In this document: positions 9,105 through 14,853 of the stretch, piece by piece
How positions within the stretch are numbered: the first letter of the stretch is position 1
How the letters are laid out: each line of letters starts with the position of its first letter
Assembly (NCBI GenBank): GCA_029983685.1
Contig: JASBZA010000016.1
Coordinates: 1-29,525 of the forward strand
Length of the DNA stretch: 29,525 nt
Source: Oscillospiraceae bacterium
GTDB lineage: Bacteria > Bacillota > Clostridia > Saccharofermentanales > Fastidiosipilaceae
Reading direction: 5' to 3'
Translations under genes and position numbers: made by a program
The notes under the pieces: generated by a model
The model's input: the letters and a program-made list of their open reading frames with translations, nothing else
Databases searched by the model: none
Told to the model about the DNA's origin: nothing

Positions 9105-10037
9105 TTACATAGCCTCCTTGACCTTGCTCCGAGCTTTGTGCTTGCCGAAGCGGCCTCCCTTGTCGTAGAGGCGGTCACCTAAGAGAATGAGGAAGAAGAG
9201 AAGCCCTCTTACCAGATTCAGGAGTTGGGACGGGGCACCCAGGTTAATAGCGATAGAGACCAGGGCCTTATAGAGGATGGACCCCAAGATGACGGCGGAG
9301 GTCTCGGGGACCTTCAAGATTTTACCGAAGAGGATAAGGCCCATAATGACCGAGGCCAGGCCCATGGTCATGGTACCGGTTCCCATGGAAACGTTGAAAA
9401 CGCCGCTTTGCTGGGCCAAGATGGCGCCCGACAAGGCGACCAGGCCGTTGGCCAAAGCAAGGCCCAGGATTTTGAGTCTTCCGGGATTGACGCTCATGGC
9501 GGTCACGATTTTCTCATTGTCTCCGGTCGCACGAAGAAGTAGACCCTTTTGGGTTTTTAAGAAATAATCGAGAGCGAACTTTACCATCAAGACTAAGACT
9601 AAAGCCGTTAGACCGACCCCGATTTGAATCATGGGGCCAAAGGAAGGGATAGCCTTAATAAAAGCTGTGTCAAATAAGGTGTCATTCATGAACAAATGCT
9701 GGTTAGGTGCACCTGCCACCACAATATTTATAGAATAGAGGATGGTCATGACAATGATGCCGGAGAAGAGCTTGTTAATCTTACAGGTGACATGAAAAAA
9801 GCCGGTAAGTGAACCCGCCACCAGGCCGGCAGCAAAGGCTACCAGGAGGCTCAGCCAAGGGTTAACACCGTGGAGGATTAAGCTGACGGAAACCGCCGCT
9901 CCAAGGGGGAAAGTTCCGTCCACGGAGATATCCGGGAAGTTTAAAATCTTAAAACTTAAGTAGACACCCAGGGCCATGATTCCGTAGATGAGGCCCTGTT
10001 CCAAGATGTCTAAAAGAATGGCAATAAAAAATTCCAT
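9105..10037 (-). CDS. ABC importer permease, TrpY-like (BPD_transp_2 family)
   Basis: Membrane component of the importer, 310 aa with about eight or nine hydrophobic stretches and a basic C-terminal tail. Sequences such as LSFKILNFPDISVDGTFPLGAAVS near the N-terminus and AVLLRATGDNE-like cytoplasmic text (LLLRATGDNEKIV) are typical of permeases found with TrpX/ABC_sub_bind lipoproteins. The ATG at 10037 is preceded by AAGGAG at a normal distance. It lies 30 bp after the lipoprotein gene and 1 bp before the ATPase gene. Confidence 0.88.
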   Translation of the reverse strand: MEFFIAILLDILEQGLIYGIMALGVYLSFKILNFPDISVDGTFPLGAAVSVSLILHGVNPWLSLLVAFAAGLVAGSLTGFFHVTCKINKLFSGIIVMTILYSINIVVAGAPNQHLFMNDTLFDTAFIKAIPSFGPMIQIGVGLTALVLVLMVKFALDYFLKTQKGLLLRATGDNEKIVTAMSVNPGRLKILGLALANGLVALSGAILAQQSGVFNVSMGTGTMTMGLASVIMGLILFGKILKVPETSAVILGSILYKALVSIAINLGAPSQLLNLVRGLLFFLILLGDRLYDKGGRFGKHKARSKVKEAM

Positions 10038-10067
10038 GAAGCGCTGCTCCTTATCCTCGCACTTGTT

Positions 10068-11123
10068 TTACTTGGCCATATCGGTGGCGTCTTTATAGGC
10101 TTCGGGAAGGGCAATACCCAATTGCTCCATAACCTTACTGTTAATGAAGGGGCTGGAATCTTCAGCCTGCTCGATGGGCACGTCTTCTGGTGCTGTACCT
10201 TCCAGAATATTGGCTGCCATGTGGCCGGTTACGATACCTAAAGCGATATAGTCCAAACCTTCGGCGGCGATGCAGCCGTTACTGACTTGCTCTTCTTCGG
10301 ATCCGTAGTAGGGAATTTGTGCGGCCTTGGCCTTGCTCATAACGACCTGGAGGTTCTGTACCACGGTATTGTCGGTGAGGTTCGTGAGGCAGTCAACTTT
10401 GCTGACCAGGCTCTGAGCGGCGGCCGGTATGTCTTGCTCGGAGCTGATGGCTTGGTTTACAATTTCGAAATTATAATTACCGGCCAAAGCTTCATAGGTT
10501 TCGATAGAAGCCTTGGAATTGGCTTCGGACAAGCTGTAGAGAATACCGATTTTTTTGGCATCCGGTTGGAAAGCACGGATCATTTCTAATTGGTTTTTGA
10601 TGGGAAGCACATCCTTGGTTCCTGTAACACCTTTTTTATTAGAGCCGTCTTCATTCTGGAAGCCGGCTGCGACAGGATCGGTCACGGCATTGAAAATGAC
10701 CGGGATACCGGCCTTGAGTCCGGCATTATAGGCGGCTTGGGCGGCAGGTGTAGCGATGCCAACGATGAGGTCATAGCCTTTGGATGCGAAATTTTCGGCC
10801 ATTTGATTGGCCAAGTTCGTATCCGCCTGAGCGACTTGGTAGTCCATGCTATAGGCTTCATTTTCCTTATAACCTCTTTCTTCCAGGCCTTGGACAAAGC
10901 CTTTTTGGCAATTCTCTAAAGACGGATGCTCGGCGAATTGGATAATACCGATTTTATAAGTCTTTTTAGATGGGTCTTCGCCGGAGAGTTTGGCGGCATC
11001 ACTTGGGTCGGAAAGGGAAGGTGTTTTCCTATCCATATTCTTGCATGCGGTTCCCATGAGGGTTAAACCGGCGACCAGGCCCAGGGCCAAAATACTTCTT
11101 AATGTTCTCCTTAGTCTTGTCAT
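10068..11123 (-). CDS. ABC importer substrate-binding lipoprotein, TrpX-like
   Basis: Extracellular lipid-anchored receptor of the ABC_sub_bind (PF04392-type) family, 351 aa. A basic N-terminus and a hydrophobic stretch lead to a lipobox LMGTAC with the lipidated cysteine at residue 27. The binding domain follows (YKIGIIQFAEHPSLE; later GILYSLSEANSKAS; CLTNLTDNTVVQNL). The ATG at 11123 has GGGAGG upstream. It is the first gene behind a T-box leader whose specifier reads UGG, so tryptophan is the most likely ligand. TrpXYZ-type importers under Trp T-boxes are known from streptococci and clostridia. The ligand is inferred from regulation, not from binding residues. Confidence 0.87.
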   Translation of the reverse strand: MTRLRRTLRSILALGLVAGLTLMGTACKNMDRKTPSLSDPSDAAKLSGEDPSKKTYKIGIIQFAEHPSLENCQKGFVQGLEERGYKENEAYSMDYQVAQADTNLANQMAENFASKGYDLIVGIATPAAQAAYNAGLKAGIPVIFNAVTDPVAAGFQNEDGSNKKGVTGTKDVLPIKNQLEMIRAFQPDAKKIGILYSLSEANSKASIETYEALAGNYNFEIVNQAISSEQDIPAAAQSLVSKVDCLTNLTDNTVVQNLQVVMSKAKAAQIPYYGSEEEQVSNGCIAAEGLDYIALGIVTGHMAANILEGTAPEDVPIEQAEDSSPFINSKVMEQLGIALPEAYKDATDMAK

Positions 11124-11196
11124 TTGTCTTTCCTCCCTTGCGCTTATAGCGACTTAAATACTTCTTGTTGGTTTAAGGTCCGGAGATAAAAGACAT

Positions 11197-11229
11197 AAAA
11201 AAATCTCCTATCCCCAATGGGACAAGAGA
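11197..11229 (-). terminator. T-box regulated intrinsic terminator
   Basis: On the minus strand, 11229-11219 pairs with 11214-11204 in an 11-bp stem (two G-U pairs) with a 4-nt loop. A run of seven U follows at 11203-11197. Its 5' side starts right after the T-box core, so it and the antiterminator exclude each other. Confidence 0.9.
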
Positions 11230-11503
11230 ACTTCCTGCGGTGCCACCCATCTTGATTCGAAGAAAACGAAGAAGTTTGTCTCTAAGCCTTCCCGCCTAAC
11301 TTCTAATCCACTTAGTCCGTTCCAACAAACGGCATCCCCTTAACGTCAGGATTTACGTCCGGCCTACCTTGCAGTTTATGGCTGCCTCTCAGCCCGGCCC
11401 TCACTAGTCCATTCACTCCTCCGACTCGTCTCACCCTTCCAGCATACGGGCAATTCTCTGTACGACAATCTTATGAGGCGCTACTACTCTAGCTCAACGG
11501 TTT
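11197..11503 (-). ncRNA. T-box riboswitch, probably tRNA-Trp responsive
   Basis: Leader of the TrpX-like importer. Reading the minus strand, AGAGA is followed by a stem I closed by GCCCG/CGGGC. Its 3' side contains GAA-UGG-A, with UGG at 11411-11409 as the probable specifier codon. The T-box core GGGTGGCACCGCAGGAAG lies at 11248-11231. In the bulge, UGGC would pair with a tRNA 3' end having discriminator G, which fits tRNA-Trp. An AACUUC/GAAGUU pair can form the antiterminator, in competition with the terminator at 11197-11229. Stem I looks short for this class. The T-box class call is firm; the Trp assignment is less so. Confidence 0.88.
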
Positions 11504-11509
11504 AAAAGA

Positions 11510-11538
11510 ATGTTAGTAGAAGAATAGAGGCTTGTCAA
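11510..11538 (-). promoter_or_regulatory. promoter of the T-box/TrpXYZ-like operon
   Basis: On the minus strand, a perfect TTGACA (11538-11533) and TAACAT (11515-11510) are 17 bp apart. Transcription would start near 11503, just ahead of the T-box. The 13-bp direct repeat flanking the insertion sequence begins two bases beyond the -35 box, so both boxes survived the insertion. Confidence 0.8.
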
Positions 11539-11540
11539 TA

Positions 11541-11553
11541 GGATTTTTGCAAT
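11541..11553 (+). repeat. left copy of 13-bp direct repeat flanking the IS
   Basis: GGATTTTTGCAAT, identical to 13242-13254 on the far side of the element. It fits a target-site duplication much longer than the 2-3 bp usual for the IS30 family. Confidence 0.75.
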
Positions 11554-11554
11554 A

Positions 11555-11578
11555 GTTAATTGACATCGTAAATCCGCA
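11555..11578 (+). repeat. left terminal inverted repeat of the IS
   Basis: 24 bp starting GTTAATTGACAT, the exact reverse complement of 13217-13240. Confidence 0.9.
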
Positions 11579-11609
11579 AAGGCATGTGGAAGTCGAATGG
11601 CAAAAGCTC

Positions 11610-11639
11610 TTGTGGTTTTACTATGACAAAGTTTAGAAT
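11610..11639 (+). promoter_or_regulatory. possible weak transposase promoter
   Basis: TTGTGG (11610-11615) and TAGAAT (11634-11639) with an 18-bp spacer. The -35 is poor and the -10 good. It lies 40 bp before the transposase start. Confidence 0.35.
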
Positions 11640-11679
11640 CGTCTAGCCTAGATGCCTGCCGCGTTGAAAGGAGTCTAAT

Positions 11680-12990
11680 ATGGCAGGACAACTCACACTT
11701 TTAGAACGGGAAATTATTTTTAAGATGCTTAATGAAAATCAGCCGTTAGCGCATATTGCCAAAACACTTCATCGCCACCACTCTTCCATTGCCGAGGAAA
11801 TCAAGCGCAATCGTATCCCTGTTTTCAAAGGCAGTTTCGGGAGAAACAAGTGCTTTTGCCAAAAAGCCTTAGATAAAACCTGTAGGAAGAAAAATCTATG
11901 TCTCGCCTGTCCTACACCGAATCGCTACTGCTTCAACTGTCAAAAATGCATTCACTCTTGTTCTGAGTTTATGGAAACCCACTGCTCTGCTCTCGAAAGA
12001 AGTCCCTATTGTTGTAACGGCTGTCATAAGCAGAGTACTTGCCTCATCAGCCGTTACACCTATTCTCCTTCCGTAGCCCAAGAAAAGGCAGACAAGCGTA
12101 TTCGAGAAGCCAGAGAAGGATGCACTTTGAATAGGAAAGCACTAAAAGACATGGAGCAACTCTTTCGAGAAGGTATCTCTAAAGGGCAAGCCATTCATCA
12201 CATTTACATAGCTAATAAGGATCAGATGTTTTGTTCCGAAAGGCAAATCTATCGCTTTATTCGTACAGGGGCCCTAGCCATTAGTCCCTTAGACTTACCA
12301 CGAACGGTCCAACGTAAGTTTAGGCCCAAAAGAAAACAAAGCTTCAAGGTAGATAAAGCGTGCAGGAAAGGCCGCACCTATGAAGACTACCTGGATTATC
12401 TTCAGAAACATCCGGGTATTTTCCCGGTTGAGATGGATACGGTTGTAGGGCCTATCGATGGCAAGAAATGCTTCTTAAGTTTAACCTGGCCGCATCTGAA
12501 ATTGGCTTTATTTTACCTCTTGGAGAAGCAGACCGCTTCTTGTGTTAACGCTAAGATGCAAGACTTAAAAGACAAACTTCAGGATAAATTCTCTGTGCTT
12601 TTCCCCTTACTCCTAACCGATAACGGTTCGGAGTTTTCAGACCCTTTGAGTCTAGAGAAGCTCTCTACCAAAGTTTTCTACTGTAATCCTATGGCGTCTT
12701 ACCAGAAAGGCAGTGTGGAAAACCAAAACAGCCTCCTTAGACGCATTGTGCCTAAAGGATATTACCTAGAGGACTTAGGCGCTGAGGACTCAGACCTTAT
12801 CAACAGCCAGATTAATAACTACATTCGTTTGTCTATCTCGAATAAAACCGCTTACCAACTGGTGATAGACCTCTATGGGAAAGACGTAGCAGAAGCTTTA
12901 GGCCTCTACTACGTCCCTCAAAATGAAGTAATGCTTTCCCCAAAGTTACTTCACGGGAAGCTAAAAAAGAAACATTACACATCCAAGTAA
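11680..12990 (+). CDS. IS30-family DDE transposase
   Basis: 436-aa transposase. The N-terminal helix-turn-helix (about residues 4-42; LAHIAKTLHRHHSSIAEEI) is followed by a cysteine-rich segment (about 50-125) with many CxxC-like pairs, probably zinc-binding. A second DNA-binding region precedes the catalytic core. The DDE residues are D in VEMDTVVG, D in LLTDNGSEF and E in QKGSVENQN; the last is the typical IS30 KGSVEN motif. The ATG has a strong AAAGGAG site at 11667-11673. The frame is intact. It is longer than the ~320-380 aa of classic IS30 enzymes, mainly because of the cysteine-rich insert. Confidence 0.93.
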   Translation: MAGQLTLLEREIIFKMLNENQPLAHIAKTLHRHHSSIAEEIKRNRIPVFKGSFGRNKCFCQKALDKTCRKKNLCLACPTPNRYCFNCQKCIHSCSEFMETHCSALERSPYCCNGCHKQSTCLISRYTYSPSVAQEKADKRIREAREGCTLNRKALKDMEQLFREGISKGQAIHHIYIANKDQMFCSERQIYRFIRTGALAISPLDLPRTVQRKFRPKRKQSFKVDKACRKGRTYEDYLDYLQKHPGIFPVEMDTVVGPIDGKKCFLSLTWPHLKLALFYLLEKQTASCVNAKMQDLKDKLQDKFSVLFPLLLTDNGSEFSDPLSLEKLSTKVFYCNPMASYQKGSVENQNSLLRRIVPKGYYLEDLGAEDSDLINSQINNYIRLSISNKTAYQLVIDLYGKDVAEALGLYYVPQNEVMLSPKLLHGKLKKKHYTSK

Positions 12991-13082
12991 TGTAGAAATT
13001 CATACGAACCGGTAGGAATCTAGGCATTCATAAAAACACGCGCGGGTTTCCAATGGCAAAAATTGTCACTAGGGCGGACCCT

Positions 13083-13196
13083 TAATTTTCCTATGCCGTT
13101 TTTTAGCTTTCCTAGGCATAGATTACCATGATTCCATAGCTTTAGGCATAAAAATAGACACAAGAAGTGTAAAAATACGCTTCCTGTATCTATTTT
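13083..13196 (+). terminator. hairpins at the 3' end of the IS, possible transposase terminator
   Basis: In the 226 bases between the transposase stop and the right inverted repeat, CTATGCC/GGCATAG forms one stem near 13093-13125. A longer imperfect stem, AAAATAGA...TCTATTTT with an inner ACAAGAAG/CTTCCTGT pairing, sits at about 13150-13196. I see no gene here. They may stop transcription into the neighbour, but no long T run follows. Confidence 0.4.
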
Positions 13197-13216
13197 AGCG
13201 GTTTTACTTTGACAAA

Positions 13217-13240
13217 TGCGGATTTACGATGTCAATTAAC
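13217..13240 (-). repeat. right terminal inverted repeat of the IS
   Basis: 24 bp ending GTCAATTAAC, the exact reverse complement of 11555-11578. Confidence 0.9.
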
Positions 13241-13241
13241 C

Positions 13242-13254
13242 GGATTTTTGCAAT
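13242..13254 (+). repeat. right copy of 13-bp direct repeat flanking the IS
   Basis: GGATTTTTGCAAT, identical to 11541-11553; presumed target-site duplication. Confidence 0.75.
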
Positions 13255-13285
13255 TCAAGTCGGCTTGCTTTTCTGAAATCGTTTC

Positions 13286-13329
13286 TTCCTTTCTTGCTAA
13301 TATAGAATATAATATTAGCAAGAAAGGAA
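13286..13329. promoter_or_regulatory. 18-bp-arm palindrome, probable AbiEi operator
   Basis: The arm at 13286-13303 (TTCCTTTCTTGCTAATAT) is the exact reverse complement of 13312-13329, with an 8-bp spacer. TATAAT at 13308-13313 lies in its centre. The AAAGGA ribosome binding site of abiEi is in the right arm. AbiEi antitoxins are known to repress their own operon by binding inverted repeats upstream, so this is the obvious operator. In RNA form the arms would also hide the ribosome binding site. Confidence 0.75.
13308..13313 (+). promoter_or_regulatory. -10 box of the abiE promoter
   Basis: Perfect TATAAT inside the palindrome spacer, 25 bp before the abiEi start. No good -35 sequence is visible at the usual distance (TTCCTT or CTTCCT). 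Confidence 0.55.
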
Positions 13330-13337
13330 ATTATAAC

Positions 13338-13931
13338 ATGACCACCTACGATCGGCTTGATCTACTTTTTCAGCAAAACAATGGGATCGTCAAAACCGCG
13401 CAGGTCTTGGAAATCGGTATTGCCAAGTCCACGTTTTACGCTTACGCCAAGCAGCGCGGTGTGGAGCAGGCAGCACATGGCGTTTATGTTTCGCCAGATG
13501 CATGGACGGACGCCATGTACCTGCTGCGCCTTCGCTGCGCGCAGGCTGTATTTTCCCATGAGAGCGCATTGTTTTTCCATGACCTGACCGACCGGGAGCC
13601 GAGTCCGTATTCCATCACGGTTAAGACTGGCTACAATCCTGCCAACCTACAAGCGGATGGCATCAAGGTCTACACCATCAAGAAAGAATTGCATGGTGTG
13701 GGGATCGTCACGATGAATACGCCCTTTGGCAACCCGGTTCACGTTTATGATATGGAGCGCACCATTTGCGATCTGATTCGAAGCCGCAGCGGGATCGAGA
13801 TGCAGACCTTTCAGGATGCGCTCAAACAATACGCAAAACGAAAAGACATGGACTTACGGAAGCTGATGCGCTATGCGCAGATGTTCCGTGTTGAAAGACT
13901 GCTTCGGCAGTATTTGGAGGTGCTCATATGA
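13338..13931 (+). CDS. abiEi: AbiEi-family antitoxin / transcriptional repressor
   Basis: Antitoxin of a type IV toxin-antitoxin pair, 197 aa from ATG 13338 (MTTYDRLDLLFQ). An upstream in-frame extension is rejected because it runs through the palindrome and the IS end. The N-terminal winged helix-turn-helix (about residues 5-55) contains GIVKTAQVLEIGIAKSTFYAYAKQRGV and HGVYVSP. The C-terminal domain contains SHESALFFHDLTDREP and VHVYDMERTICDLIRSR, typical of the AbiEi_4 type. The stop overlaps the toxin start in ATGA. Codons such as CGC, GCG and CTG are much commoner than in neighbouring genes, which suggests transfer. AbiEi proteins oppose the toxin without a stable complex and also repress the operon. 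Confidence 0.88.
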   Translation: MTTYDRLDLLFQQNNGIVKTAQVLEIGIAKSTFYAYAKQRGVEQAAHGVYVSPDAWTDAMYLLRLRCAQAVFSHESALFFHDLTDREPSPYSITVKTGYNPANLQADGIKVYTIKKELHGVGIVTMNTPFGNPVHVYDMERTICDLIRSRSGIEMQTFQDALKQYAKRKDMDLRKLMRYAQMFRVERLLRQYLEVLI

Positions 13932-14770
13932 TTAAGACTGCGCGGCAGCTCAAAGATCTGATTCGCAATCTCTCCAAGGATAAAGCCGCAGATGCACAGA
14001 TTTTGATGCGCAATTACATGATGGAGCGCTTTCTGGAGCGCATTTCTCTTTCGGAATACCGGGACAAGTTCATCCTCAAGGGCGGGATGCTGGTGGCTGC
14101 CATGGTCGGCCTTGACGCCCGTTCCACAATGGACATTGACGCAACCTTAAAAGGCACAACGGTCGGCATCGAGGAAGTAGAAAATATGATTGCTTCCATC
14201 ATCTCCGTGCCGATGGATGATGGCGTGGAGTTCCGGTTGAAGCGCATTTCCGAGATCATGGATGAGGCCGAGTATCCGGGCATCCGCGTCAGTATGGAGA
14301 CGGCGTTTGACGGTGTAATAACGCCTCTCAAGATTGACATTTCCACCAATGACATCATTACGCCCCGCGAAGTGCGGTACAGCTTCAAACTGATGCTGGA
14401 GGATCGTTCCATCGAAATTTGGGCGTACAATCTGGAAACCGTTCTGGCCGAAAAGCTGGAAACCGTCGTGTCTCGCGCCACCATCAACACCCGCATGAGA
14501 GATTTCTATGATCTTCACATTCTGAGCCAGCTCCACGGCCAGCACGTCAACCCCTCTGATCTCCGTGCGGCGCTCATTGCAACATCCAAGAAACGCGGTA
14601 CGGAGAAACACCTTGCCGCCGCGCCTGCGACCTTTGATGAAGTCGAGGCAAACCCCAATATGGACAAGCTGTGGCGGGCTTATCAGAAGAAGTTCTCCTA
14701 TGCTGCTGACCTGTCGTGGCATACGGTTATGAAGTCTGTGCGCAGTCTCTATGGGCTAGCACTAGAGTAA
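13928..14770 (+). CDS. abiEii: AbiEii/AbiGii-family nucleotidyltransferase toxin
   Basis: 280-aa toxin of the type IV abortive-infection module, a DNA-polymerase-beta-like nucleotidyltransferase. Related toxins (MenT/AbiEii) transfer nucleotides to tRNA or otherwise stop growth. Family motifs are present: FILKGGMLV (K51-G52-G53), the metal motif RSTMDIDATL (D69, D71), LKIDIS with D137, and LAEKLETVVSR with K176. The length is typical and nothing is missing. It overlaps abiEi by 4 bp, so the two are translationally coupled. Phage defence and plasmid or island maintenance are the known roles of the family; which applies here cannot be told. Confidence 0.9.
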   Translation: MIKTARQLKDLIRNLSKDKAADAQILMRNYMMERFLERISLSEYRDKFILKGGMLVAAMVGLDARSTMDIDATLKGTTVGIEEVENMIASIISVPMDDGVEFRLKRISEIMDEAEYPGIRVSMETAFDGVITPLKIDISTNDIITPREVRYSFKLMLEDRSIEIWAYNLETVLAEKLETVVSRATINTRMRDFYDLHILSQLHGQHVNPSDLRAALIATSKKRGTEKHLAAAPATFDEVEANPNMDKLWRAYQKKFSYAADLSWHTVMKSVRSLYGLALE

Positions 14771-14804
14771 GTCTTACCTATGCATTAGAATACCTTCTAT
14801 AAGC

Positions 14805-14824
14805 TATAATAGCTGCGATATAAT
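14805..14824 (+). promoter_or_regulatory. possible -10 boxes before the hexokinase gene
   Basis: Two perfect TATAAT hexamers (14805-14810 and 14819-14824) lie in the 83-bp gap after abiEii. Neither has a clear TTGACA-like partner. Confidence 0.4.
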
Positions 14825-14853
14825 TTTATGAATGACCTGTGATAGGAGCTTAT

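Larger units (their letters stand above)
11554..13241 (+). mobile_element. IS30-family insertion sequence, about 1.69 kb
   Basis: The element is bounded by inverted repeats: left 11555-11578 and right 13217-13240, 24 of 24 bases matching, beginning GTTAATTGACAT. One extra base at each end differs (A versus G) and is counted in because the 13-bp direct repeats then abut exactly. It carries a single DDE transposase gene. A further repeat, GGTTTTACTWTGACAAA, occurs in the same orientation at 11614-11630 and 13200-13216. The element is intact in ends and reading frame, so it may be active. It lies between the promoter of the T-box operon and the AbiE genes. Confidence 0.85.

Noticed and set aside
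9104..9178. 25-residue N-terminal extension of the TrpZ-like ATPase
   Set aside because: It is the permease C-terminus in another frame; ATG 9103 has its own AAGGAGG and starts the conserved fold.
13209..13237. Outward promoter from the right IS end driving abiE
   Set aside because: TTGACA at 13209-13214 is good, but the matching -10 position reads TCAATT, and a perfect TATAAT already exists at 13308.
13209..13337. Upstream extension of AbiEi
   Set aside because: It runs through the IS inverted repeat and the operator palindrome; ATG 13338 has a good RBS and starts the conserved domain.
14147..14722. 191-codon open frame on the minus strand
   Set aside because: Antisense shadow of the AbiEii gene.
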